64,000 nt of DNA. Source: AP-15 sp963781215. Its GTDB lineage: Bacteria; Pseudomonadota; Alphaproteobacteria; ATCC43930; CGMCC-115725. Shown here piece by piece: positions 1 through 7,108 of this stretch (position 1 is the stretch's first letter; every line of letters begins with the position of its first letter). The DNA lies in assembly GCA_963781215.1 (NCBI GenBank), contig CAWAFE010000028.1, positions 372,001-436,000 of the forward strand. Reading direction: 5' to 3'. Position numbers and translations under genes: made by a program. The notes beneath the pieces are model-generated. The model made no database searches. It had not been told where the DNA came from and saw nothing but the letters and a program-made list of their open reading frames with translations.

Positions 1-2
1 GC

Positions 3-269
3 GCGCTGGTTCCGGGAGCCGAACCCGAGGACGCGCGCGTCATGCCTTTTGCCGTCCCGCTGCGGCGGCGCTTGTTGCACGGCTTTGCCCAATGGGGGAG
101 CCTAGCGGCGGCGATCGCGATGGCCAGCTGGCTCGGCTTTGCGATGGGCAGCGATGCCGGGCTCGCCTTCACCCAGCCGGTTCAGCCCAATAGCGACAGC
201 TTTCTGAACGAGATGCTCGATCCGGGGATCGGCATATTGCGCGATCTCGGCGAGGGTACGCGGACGTGA
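3..269 (+). CDS. C-terminal part of an anti-sigma-factor-like membrane protein (5' end outside window)
   Basis: The reading frame is open to the left edge, so the gene starts outside the window. What remains has one probable membrane helix (around WGSLAAAIAMASWLGFAMG) followed by a short polar tail of about 40 residues. Its stop overlaps the GTG start of the next gene by four bases (GTGA), so the two are translationally coupled. A small one-helix protein directly before a periplasmic heavy-metal-sensor-like protein is the usual layout of an ECF sigma / anti-sigma / periplasmic sensor set; the sigma gene would lie to the left. The anti-sigma role is inferred from context, not from a recognised domain. 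Confidence 0.5.
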   Translation, partial: ALVPGAEPEDARVMPFAVPLRRRLLHGFAQWGSLAAAIAMASWLGFAMGSDAGLAFTQPVQPNSDSFLNEMLDPGIGILRDLGEGTRT

Positions 270-733
270 CATCCGTCGCGGCGGCGGTGCGCGGCGGCAC
301 CCGGCGACCCCTTCGGTGGGTCCTGTTGGCCTTGTCGGTGGTCCTGAACCTATGCTTTGTCGGCGGCGCGCTGTGGACCTATTTTCACGCGGCACCGCCG
401 CCCAACTTCGAGGCGCGGATGCGGCAGATGCCGGCCGAGCTCGCGCTCGACCCCCAGCAGAAGGAGGCGTTCGAGCGCTACGCCGGAGGCGTTCGAGCAC
501 GAATTCAGCAGATGCACGAGGCGGTCGAGCCGCTGCTCGGCGACGCCTGGTCCGAGATCGCCAAACCCGATGCGGACGCGGCGAAAATCATGGCGCTGTT
601 CGGCCAGGCGGGGGAGAAGCGGCGCGGCTTTCAACGCGACCTGACGACTGAAACATTGTCTTTCCTGGCGACATTGTCGCCCGAGCAGCGAGTGAAATTC
701 GTCGAGATCGCCCGCCGACGGCCGCATCATTGA
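266..733 (+). CDS. Periplasmic heavy-metal sensor / Spy-CpxP-like protein
   Basis: The protein has 155 residues, with an N-terminal membrane anchor at about residues 16-40 (WVLLALSVVLNLCFVGGALW) and a long helical, charged periplasmic part. The C-terminal stretch TLSPEQRVKFVEIARRR is of the LTxxQ type found in CnrR/ZraP/CpxP-like sensors and chaperones. The start is GTG at 266, inside the stop of the preceding gene, which argues for one operon. The expected role is to sense envelope or metal stress and control the upstream anti-sigma factor. No metal-binding His or Cys cluster is visible apart from the terminal HH, so metal specificity cannot be assigned. Confidence 0.75.
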   Translation: MTSVAAAVRGGTRRPLRWVLLALSVVLNLCFVGGALWTYFHAAPPPNFEARMRQMPAELALDPQQKEAFERYAGGVRARIQQMHEAVEPLLGDAWSEIAKPDADAAKIMALFGQAGEKRRGFQRDLTTETLSFLATLSPEQRVKFVEIARRRPHH

Positions 734-802
734 GGTATCGCATTGGCCGGGCCGGCCCCGTATCCTGAACGGGTCGGAGGCAGTTTTCGGGAGTGCAGCT
801 CG

Positions 803-2188
803 ATGTCTCGCATGCGATTGGGCATGGCGGCTGCCTTCGCCTTTTTTTTGTCGGCATCGGCCGCGCCGGCGGCGGATCTCTTGATGCTGTCGGATGTGCA
901 TTTCGACCCGATGGCCGATCCCCATTTGGTCGACGCTCTGGCCGCGGCCGCGCCCGAGGATTGGCGGGCCGTCCTCGAAAAGTCGGGCGATGCGAGCCTC
1001 GGTCGATACGGCAGGGACACGACTTGGCCGCTGCTGCGGGCGGCACTGGCGCAGATGAAGGAGACATTGCCGGACCCGGCCCTGCTGATCCTGCCCGGTG
1101 ACTTTCTCGCGCATGATTTCCGCAGCGCCTTCAACGCCGCCGCCGGCGATCATTCCGACGCCGCCTATCGCGTCTTCGTGCGCAAGACCATGGAATTCTT
1201 GGGTTTGCAGCTCCGTCAGGCCTTCCCCGAGACGCCGATCCTGCCGGCGGTCGGCAACAACGACGAGATTTGCGGCGACTATGCCTTGCAGCCGAACGGT
1301 CCGTTTTTGGCCGACACCCTGCCGATCCTGCGCATGCTGGTCGGCGCCGCGGGCCAACCCGGCTTCGACCGGGACTGGGCGGGCTACGGCAATTACAGCG
1401 TGACACTCCCTGGCCTCAGGGTCGTCTTCGCCAATACCGTCTTCTTTTCGCGGAACTACCAGAACAAGTGCGGCGCGCCTGGCGATCCCGATCCCGGCCA
1501 GGCGACGCTCGCCTGGCTCGCAAGCGAGCTCGCCGCGGCCCGGCAGGCGCAAGAACATGTCTGGCTCGTCTATCACATCCCGCCCGGCATCGACGGCTTT
1601 GCGACATTGCACAAGGGGTCGTGCCCGGACACGATGGTCGCGATGTGGCAGGAGCCCTCTGCCGAGGCCTTCGCCGCCCTGTTGCGGCGCTATGCCGATA
1701 CCGTCGCGGCGAGCTTTGGCGGCCACACCCATATGGACGATTTCCGGCTGATCGGCGACGATGGCGGGTATTACGCCTTCGCCTTGATCACCCCGGCGTT
1801 GAGCCCGATTTTTGGTCAGAACCCGGCCTTCCGCACTGTCAGCTGGGATCCCGCCGGCGGCATCCTCGATCAAACCACGTGGGCACTCGACAACCTCTTC
1901 GAGACTGGCACCGGCATCCCCGCCCGATGGCGCGCCGAATACACCTTTACCCGAGAGTGGAACCTGCCGCGGGTCGACCTCTCCAGCCTCGAACGGCTCT
2001 ATTCCGCGATCGGCGACACGCCGGAAGCGCGCGACCGCTGGCACGCGCTCTACCCGGTGTCGAGCCCGGTCTTCTGGGCGTTGAGCTCGGGCGGGCCGCA
2101 GGCGGTCCGCGCCTTCGACTGTGCGACCGGGCATGTGTCGGCGACCGACTACAGCCGCTGCTACTGCGCGGGCAAGGCAACCGACTGA
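803..2188 (+). CDS. Secreted metallophosphoesterase (acid-sphingomyelinase-like)
   Basis: The protein has about 461 residues and starts with a signal peptide (MSRMRLGMAAAFAFFLSASA, cleavage near APAA-DLL). The calcineurin-like metallophosphoesterase motifs are in order: LSDVHFDP, LPGDFLAHD, AVGNNDE, VYHIPPG and GGHTHMDDF. These give the Asp, His and Asn ligands of a dinuclear metal centre. Length, signal peptide and the Cys-containing C-terminal region fit the acid-sphingomyelinase-like branch, which cleaves phosphodiesters outside the cytoplasm. An upstream TTG at 743 would add 20 residues before the signal peptide, so ATG 803 is preferred. It appears to be a single-gene unit; the substrate is unknown. 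Confidence 0.85.
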   Translation: MSRMRLGMAAAFAFFLSASAAPAADLLMLSDVHFDPMADPHLVDALAAAAPEDWRAVLEKSGDASLGRYGRDTTWPLLRAALAQMKETLPDPALLILPGDFLAHDFRSAFNAAAGDHSDAAYRVFVRKTMEFLGLQLRQAFPETPILPAVGNNDEICGDYALQPNGPFLADTLPILRMLVGAAGQPGFDRDWAGYGNYSVTLPGLRVVFANTVFFSRNYQNKCGAPGDPDPGQATLAWLASELAAARQAQEHVWLVYHIPPGIDGFATLHKGSCPDTMVAMWQEPSAEAFAALLRRYADTVAASFGGHTHMDDFRLIGDDGGYYAFALITPALSPIFGQNPAFRTVSWDPAGGILDQTTWALDNLFETGTGIPARWRAEYTFTREWNLPRVDLSSLERLYSAIGDTPEARDRWHALYPVSSPVFWALSSGGPQAVRAFDCATGHVSATDYSRCYCAGKATD

Positions 2189-2343
2189 CGGTCCCTTGCG
2201 CGGCTGAAACAATATTGCGCATCCGCTGTCGCAGCCGAATTTCCTTTCGCCTGTGGGCCTCTTTCGGGTATCGCCAGTATTTTTGGAACCGGCGGCTGTA
2301 CTGCCTTGTTTCCTTGCAGACTCCCTACGAAAGGGGTTCTGCA

Positions 2344-2588
2344 ATGGATAAAGGGACCGTGTCGACGGTGGCGCGAATAAGATCACCGGGGCTGTCAAGG
2401 AGAATGTAGGCCAGACGCTGGCTGAGGTCGAGATCGCCGCCGAAGGCAGAAGAAAGTGCGAGCAAGGGCGAACTCAGACACCTTGCCCCTTGTTCTCCGC
2501 GTGGCCGTACAGCGCATTGCGGGGCTATTACCCGTCCGGCGGCTCTGGGGATATTTCTCCTGACCGCCGTCCTCTTCCTACTGCTATG
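2344..2588 (+). pseudogene. Degenerate CsbD-family stress-response gene
   Basis: After a good ribosome-binding site (AAAGGGG) the frame begins MDKGTV. If two bases near 2360 are skipped it continues DGGANKITGAVKENVGQTL and then AEVEIAAEGRRK, which is recognisable CsbD-family sequence (small stress-induced proteins). As written, the frame stops at about 2409. The downstream part holds a hydrophobic stretch (ALGIFLLTAVLFLLL) in yet another frame, which would suit the membrane-anchored CsbD variants, so more than one indel is needed. It stands upstream of two other small stress-type genes. Confidence 0.55.
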
Positions 2589-2610
2589 AAAGATCGAAGG
2601 AGGTCATGAC

Positions 2611-2691
2611 ATGGGCAGGGCCCTTCTGCTTTGGTTGCTGGGGATTCCAATCCCTCTATTGATCCTTCTCTACTTGTTCCACGTGGTCTGA
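2611..2691 (+). CDS. 26-residue hydrophobic membrane peptide
   Basis: This very short open frame, starting MGRALLLWLLGIPIP, has a strong ribosome-binding site (AAGGAGG at 2597-2603) and encodes a single hydrophobic segment ending in FHVV. Similar peptides beginning MGR(A/V)LLLWLLGIPIP are widespread in alphaproteobacteria, often beside stress genes, and are usually missed by gene finders because of their size. Function is unknown; one membrane helix with two prolines is all that can be read. The neighbours (CsbD remnant, PRC-barrel protein, Hsp20) suggest a stress setting. Confidence 0.65.
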   Translation: MGRALLLWLLGIPIPLLILLYLFHVV

Positions 2692-2783
2692 ATTGGGTCG
2701 GGAACCGTCAACAGATCGACATTGTTCTCTCAGTGTGCGCTTTCGCTGGAGGCGCGCGATTTTTCAGCAAAGGAGTACCAGTC

Positions 2784-3269
2784 TTGAACAAATTCAGGAT
2801 AAGTGCTGCCGTCGCAGCGCTGCTGATCACTGCAACGCCACTCGCCTATGCGCAAACGAGCACGACGACGCGCATGCAGGTTGCGACGACGACGAACCAG
2901 GTGGGGACTACGATCCAGCCGGATCAAATCCGTGCCAGCAAAATGATCGGCAGCAGCGTCTACGATCTCCACAACCGCGACATTGGTAACGTCAAAGACC
3001 TGATCGTCGACAGGGATGGCAAGGTTGCCGCCGCCGTCGTCGATGTCGGTACCTTTCTCGGGATGGGCGGCAAATACGTTGCCATCAGCCTGAACGACAT
3101 CAAGACCGACAACAATCGACTGACCTTGGACATGACGAAGGAGCAGCTCCAGCAGGCCAAGGCCTACAGGTTGGAGAACGAGGACACGGGGGCCGGCACA
3201 TCTGCATCGCCTGTTCGAGGCGGCCACCTCGGTACCAGCGCCGGCGACGATACGCGTACTGGCCGATAG
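2784..3269 (+). CDS. Secreted PRC-barrel domain protein
   Basis: The 161-residue protein has a signal peptide (MNKFRISAAVAALLITATP, cleavage after AYA-Q) followed by a PRC-barrel domain (ASKMIGSSVYDLHNRDIGNV to about KAYRLENEDT). The TTG at 2784 is chosen as the start because AAGGAG lies 8-9 bases before it and it places the signal peptide at the N-terminus; the frame is open further upstream but that part has no coding character. PRC-barrel proteins of this periplasmic type are common stress-associated proteins in alphaproteobacteria. Function beyond the fold is unknown. Confidence 0.8.
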   Translation: MNKFRISAAVAALLITATPLAYAQTSTTTRMQVATTTNQVGTTIQPDQIRASKMIGSSVYDLHNRDIGNVKDLIVDRDGKVAAAVVDVGTFLGMGGKYVAISLNDIKTDNNRLTLDMTKEQLQQAKAYRLENEDTGAGTSASPVRGGHLGTSAGDDTRTGR

Positions 3270-3298
3270 ACCGGGGACTACTCTGTAGACACGGGCTG

Positions 3299-3324
3299 GG
3301 CCGGGCGGGTGATCCCGCCCGGCC
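3299..3324. terminator. Hairpin downstream of the PRC-barrel gene
   Basis: A perfect 11-base-pair inverted repeat (GGCCGGGCGGG / CCCGCCCGGCC) with a TGAT loop starts 30 bases after the PRC-barrel stop codon. No T-run follows, so it may be a weak or rho-assisted terminator or an mRNA-stabilising stem. Confidence 0.6.
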
Positions 3325-3393
3325 GACTTGGCGCCCCGTTGCATAACGGGCGCCGATTCGCTATAACCGCCGCCGGTTCCGGAGGACGGCTCG

Positions 3394-3621
3394 ATGAAGG
3401 ATGGCATCCACCCCGACTATCACGAGATCACGATCGTGATGACGGACGGCAGCTCGTACCAGACACGCTCGACCTACGGCAAAGCCGGGGACACGCTGCG
3501 CCTCGAGATCGACCCGAAATCGCACCCGGCCTGGACTGGCGGGCAGCAACGGCTGATCGACAGCGGCGGGCAGCTCGCGCGCTTCAACAAGCGCTTCCAG
3601 GGGTTCGGCCCCAAGACGTGA
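3394..3621 (+). CDS. rpmE: 50S ribosomal protein L31
   Basis: This 75-residue protein starts MKDGIHPDYHEITIVMTDG and continues with the L31 pattern HPAWTGGQQRLIDSGG and a C-terminal RFNKRFQGFG. It binds the large ribosomal subunit near the central protuberance. The zinc-binding cysteines of the C+ form are absent, which is the usual alphaproteobacterial form. The preceding GGAGGACGG gives the ribosome-binding site. It stands alone on the plus strand between two stress genes. Confidence 0.95.
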   Translation: MKDGIHPDYHEITIVMTDGSSYQTRSTYGKAGDTLRLEIDPKSHPAWTGGQQRLIDSGGQLARFNKRFQGFGPKT

Positions 3622-3788
3622 GCAGAGGCCTACCGGGCCCGGGGGCGCCTCGTCCCCCCTCTTGATTTCGACGAGGGCAACGCCATCTGGATAACTGAGC
3701 GGTTGCCGCTTCGGAGCCGCTCATACGCAGTGCGCTTGGCCATGATGGCGGGCGCTGAAATCCATGTTGCTCAATGGAGGATATGGTC

Positions 3789-4244
3789 ATGGACCGTTTC
3801 GATTTCTCTCCCTTGTTCCGTTCGACGATCGGCTTCGACCGGCTGACGCGCTTGGTCGACGCGGCGACCCGTGTCGACAGCTCCGCGCTGGCCTACCCGC
3901 CCTACAACATCGAAAAGACCGGTGAAGACGCTTATCGGCTGACGATGGCGGTGGCTGGGTTTTCGCCCGACGAGGTCGATGTCACCGTGCACGAGGGGAC
4001 GCTCCTGGTGACCGGCAAGGCGAAAAAGGAAGAAGAGGACAGCCGCTATCTGCACCGCGGCATCGCCCGGCGCGCCTTCGAGCGCCGCTTCAGCCTGGCC
4101 GACCACCTCAAGGTCGTCGGCGCCAACCTGGATAACGGCATGCTGCATGTGGATCTCGTCCGCGAGGTGCCCGAGGCGGCCAAGCCGCGCAAGATCCAGA
4201 TCGGCAGCGGCCAGCCCCAAGTGATCGAGCAGAAGGCCGCCTGA
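3789..4244 (+). CDS. Hsp20-family small heat-shock protein (IbpA type)
   Basis: The 151-residue protein has the IbpA/Hsp20 layout: an N-terminal arm MDRFDFSPLFRSTIGFDRL, the entry to the alpha-crystallin domain PPYNIEKTGEDAYRLTMAVAG, and the central RAFERRFSLADH motif. It is an ATP-independent holdase for unfolding proteins in the cytoplasm. Three in-frame ATGs occur (3774, 3783, 3789); 3789 has the best spacing from GGAGGA at 3776-3781 and gives the usual N-terminus. The C-terminal IxI-like motif appears as KPRKIQIG. A strong terminator follows directly. Confidence 0.93.
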   Translation: MDRFDFSPLFRSTIGFDRLTRLVDAATRVDSSALAYPPYNIEKTGEDAYRLTMAVAGFSPDEVDVTVHEGTLLVTGKAKKEEEDSRYLHRGIARRAFERRFSLADHLKVVGANLDNGMLHVDLVREVPEAAKPRKIQIGSGQPQVIEQKAA

Positions 4245-4266
4245 CCGGCCTCGCCCGACCGAAGAG

Positions 4267-4298
4267 ACGCCCCCGGTTTACCGGGGGCGTTTTCTTTT
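4267..4298. terminator. Rho-independent terminator between hsp20 and the CorA-type gene
   Basis: A perfect 10-base-pair stem (ACGCCCCCGG / CCGGGGGCGT) with a TTTA loop is followed by TTTCTTTT. It lies 22 bases after the hsp20 stop and just before the convergent transporter gene ends, so it may serve both strands, although the T-run favours the plus strand. Confidence 0.92.
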
Positions 4299-4301
4299 GC
4301 C

Positions 4302-5297
4302 TCAGATCCAACCGCGCAGCTTGAACCACAACAGCGGCAGGATCGCGCTCAGCACGATCATCGTGAGCCCATAGGGATAGCCCCAGGCCCAGTCGAGCTC
4401 GGGCATGTCCTTGAAGTTCATCCCATACATGCTGGCGACCAAGGTCGGCGGAATGCCGACCACCGAGACGATCGTCAAGACCTTGATGATGTTGTTCTGC
4501 TCGATGTTGATCAGGCCCAGGGTGGCGTCGAGCAGCAGCTGAACCTTGTTGACGAGATGCGCGTCGTAATCGCTGAGCGAGAGCACGTCCTGGCGCAAGG
4601 TGTCGAGGCGCGGCTTGACCTCGGGCGGCAGCCAATCGGCGGCGAGGCCCGCCACGTAGGGCGCGATCCGCCCGATGCCCAAGAGGCTGTCGCGGATCTT
4701 GGAGGCGAGGTCGCCGCTGTGGCCGACGCGGCGCAGTATCAGCCGCAGATCGGCGCTCTCACGCGCCGGCGGGCGCCGCCCCGTGGGCTCGGTGGCCGGG
4801 CTGCGGAACAGCCGATGCGACAAGGCGTCGAGCTCGGCGGCGATGCTTTCGAGAACATCGGCGAGGCGGTCGGCGATCGCGTCCATCAGCCCGGCGAAGA
4901 CAGCCCCGCTAGTAAGCGGGTCCGCTTCGGATGCCAGGTCGTGGCCGGTAAAATGCGTGAAGGATTGCAGATCCTGGAACCGCACCGTGATCAGCCGCTC
5001 GCGGGTCAACACCAAACCGAGCGGCGTGGACTCCGGCTCGTCGCTCAGCGCGCGATAGGTCAGCGGCATGCTGAGATAGAGCGCACCGTTTTCGTTGCGC
5101 AGCCGGCTGGAGCTTTCGATCTCGCTGAGATCCTCGATGCTCGGCACATCGAGGCCGGTGGTTCTTTGGACAAAGGCGATTTCATCGGCGCCGGGTCGCA
5201 GCAAGTCGATCCAGACCGCGTCCGGCGGTATTGATCCTTGGGCAAGGTCCGGCGGCGGCTCGCCGTGGTCGGCGCGGCTGCGATAGAGCGTCAGCAT
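4302..5297 (-). CDS. CorA/ZntB-type divalent-cation transporter
   Basis: The 331-residue protein has the CorA layout: a soluble alpha/beta and helical N-terminal part, the signature YGMNFKDMPE at about residue 290, and two C-terminal membrane helices, the second being LTMIVLSAILPLLWF. It should form a pentameric inner-membrane channel for Mg2+, Co2+ or Zn2+. The start is ATG at 5297 (MLTLYRSRADHGEPPP); the open frame extends 65 codons upstream but that part is not CorA-like. It is convergent with hsp20 and divergent from the binding-protein gene. The metal cannot be told from sequence alone. Confidence 0.9.
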   Translation of the reverse strand: MLTLYRSRADHGEPPPDLAQGSIPPDAVWIDLLRPGADEIAFVQRTTGLDVPSIEDLSEIESSSRLRNENGALYLSMPLTYRALSDEPESTPLGLVLTRERLITVRFQDLQSFTHFTGHDLASEADPLTSGAVFAGLMDAIADRLADVLESIAAELDALSHRLFRSPATEPTGRRPPARESADLRLILRRVGHSGDLASKIRDSLLGIGRIAPYVAGLAADWLPPEVKPRLDTLRQDVLSLSDYDAHLVNKVQLLLDATLGLINIEQNNIIKVLTIVSVVGIPPTLVASMYGMNFKDMPELDWAWGYPYGLTMIVLSAILPLLWFKLRGWI

Positions 5298-5386
5298 AGG
5301 CCGGAGCTTACAACCACCGGGATTTCTTTTCCGCCTGTTTGATGCGATCTTCCCAAGCGGGAGCGCGTAACGAACGGGAGAATGCG

Positions 5387-6406
5387 ATGCGTCTGATCGG
5401 AATCGCCGCGGCCGCGGTGGCCGTGCTGCTGCGGGTTGCACCGGCACAGGCCGACGAGCCCTATCATATCCGCATCGGCTGGGTGGTAGCACCGGCCGAT
5501 CTGGTCACCTTGATGTTCCTGAAGCCGGAGCTGGCGCCGCATGCGGGCAAGACCTACGTCCCCGAGCTGATCCACTTCGCGGGCACATCGACGGCGATGA
5601 CGGCGCTCGCCGCCGGCCAGATCGACTGCGCCGCACTCGCCTATTCGACCTTCGCGCTCGGCGTCGAGAATGCCGGGATGGCGGATCTGCGGATCATCGC
5701 CGACGCGATCCAGGACGGCGTCCCCGGCTATCACACCAACACCTTCGTCGTGCGCAAGGACAGCCCGATCCAAACCGTCGAGGATCTGAAGGGCAAAATC
5801 CTGGCGACCAACCAGCGCGGCAGTGCCGTCGATGTCGCGGTGCGCGAGATGCTGGCCAAGCACAAGCTCCAGGACAAGCGCGACCTGACCATGATCGAGG
5901 TCCGCTTTCCGGAGCAGAAGGCGATGCTGAAGGAGGGCAAGGTCGATTTCATCACCGCGGTCGCCCCGTTCGGCTTCGACCCCGAGCTCCAGGCCTTCTC
6001 GCGCACGCTCTTCACCCAGGCGGATGCTGTCGGCCGCACCCAGATGATCGTGCGGGTGGCCCGCGCCGGCTTCCTGCAGGAGCACCGCGCCGCGATGGTC
6101 GATTTCATGGAGGACTACCTGCGCGTCCTGCATTACCTCCTCGACCCCGCGCACCACCAGCAGGCGATCGAGATTATCGTCCAGGCGACCAAGCAGAAGC
6201 CGGAACTCTACCAAAGCTGGGCCTTCACCAACCAGGATTACTACCGCGATCCCTCGGCATTGCCCAATCTCGACGCCTTGCAGGCGAATGTCGAGCTGGC
6301 CCACCAGCTGGGCTTTCTGCGTGCGAGCCTCGACGTCAAAAAATACGCCGACCTCAGCCTCGCCGAGGAAGCCGCCAAACGCCTCGACCAGGAGGCGAAG
6401 CGCTAG
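5387..6406 (+). CDS. ABC-type substrate-binding protein of the NitT/TauT (NMT1) class
   Basis: The 339-residue protein begins with a signal peptide (MRLIGIAAAAVAVLLRVAPAQA) and contains the class II binding-protein pattern of the NMT1/SsuA family (IGWVVAPADLVTLMFLKPE, later FAGTSTAMTALAAGQIDCAA, and TNTFVVRKDSPIQTVEDLKG). ATG 5387 follows GGGAGA and gives an immediate signal peptide. No ATPase or permease gene is adjacent, so it is an orphan receptor here; partners may be encoded elsewhere. The ligand (sulfonate, nitrate, thiamine precursor or other) cannot be predicted. Confidence 0.85.
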   Translation: MRLIGIAAAAVAVLLRVAPAQADEPYHIRIGWVVAPADLVTLMFLKPELAPHAGKTYVPELIHFAGTSTAMTALAAGQIDCAALAYSTFALGVENAGMADLRIIADAIQDGVPGYHTNTFVVRKDSPIQTVEDLKGKILATNQRGSAVDVAVREMLAKHKLQDKRDLTMIEVRFPEQKAMLKEGKVDFITAVAPFGFDPELQAFSRTLFTQADAVGRTQMIVRVARAGFLQEHRAAMVDFMEDYLRVLHYLLDPAHHQQAIEIIVQATKQKPELYQSWAFTNQDYYRDPSALPNLDALQANVELAHQLGFLRASLDVKKYADLSLAEEAAKRLDQEAKR

Positions 6407-6681
6407 CTCCAAGTCAGAGACGGGCCGAGACCCGCAGCACGCTCCTTGCTCTCGCCGAGGGCTCCTGAAAATCGCCGCAATGGTGTGGTATCGAATTCTC
6501 TGACCGGCCGGGCGCCGGCGCCGCTCCGCAGGGAAAACGATGGCTATGCCAATCGGATGCGACGATGTCGCTGTTATTTCGCTGTTTTCGATTTTCGGAA
6601 AGCGAGGGTTTCTGCGGCGCAGGACCGATCGCTCGCTGTTTTTCGTCTGTATTTAACAGCGATGCCCGCGGCTCGCGCACG

Positions 6682-6846
6682 GACTTCTTGGGCCTTGACA
6701 GCCTTGGGCCGCCTTTCAAGGCGATCGGAGATGCGCCGGCCGAGGCGGCGTTCGACAAAGGGGGCTTTCGACCTGCGGCTTTTTGGGACGCGGTGAGCCG
6801 GTACCAAATCCCGGTCACGCCGCCGCGAGGCCAGACGCTCGCCTAA
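6682..6846 (+). pseudogene. Remnant of an amidohydrolase C-terminus
   Basis: The last 54 codons of this frame read DFLGLDSLGPPFKAIGDAPA and later RYQIPVTPP, which aligns with the C-terminus of the intact amidohydrolase just downstream (DFPGLDSPWPHSKAMGHAPA and LYKIPVTQP). Only this tail is recognisable; upstream codons are not amidohydrolase-like. It is therefore a leftover of a second, deleted copy in the same orientation. Confidence 0.7.
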
Positions 6847-6938
6847 CGCTTGTTTGGAATGGCATTCCGTCTAAATTGTTGCGTGTGCGGGAGACAGCGC
6901 AGTCTGTCCCCGAGGGGCGAGGAACCGGCTAGAAGGGG

Positions 6939-7085
6939 ATGCCGATGGCGAGCAAGGCCACATACGAGAGGCTGTCGGCGTCCGAGCACAGCGCGCACCT
7001 GCGCAAGGCGGTCATCGCCGTGACCATCGGCACCACGATTGACGCGATCACGTTGGCATCCGGGCCGGAAGGGCTGACCCGCTGA
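6939..7085 (+). pseudogene. N-terminal fragment of an MFS (MHS-type) transporter
   Basis: After an AGAAGGGG ribosome-binding site the frame reads MPMASKATYERLSASEHSA and then KAVIAVTIGTTID. This is the typical start of metabolite:H+ symporters of the MHS branch of the MFS, just before the first membrane helix (usually GTTIEWYDFF). The match stops abruptly and the frame ends 13 codons later. The rest of the roughly 430-residue transporter is missing, so this is a truncated gene, not a functional small protein. Confidence 0.65.
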
Positions 7086-7108
7086 CCCGTCGAGAGGGAA
7101 AACGCGCG

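Noticed and set aside
350..2398. 682-codon minus-strand frame opposite the metallophosphoesterase
   Set aside because: Arg/Pro-rich composition without any family motif, and the plus strand carries a complete secreted enzyme with all metal motifs.
5298..5492. N-terminal extension of the CorA-type protein
   Set aside because: The extra 65 codons are Arg/Pro-rich and not similar to CorA; the start at 5297 fits the family.
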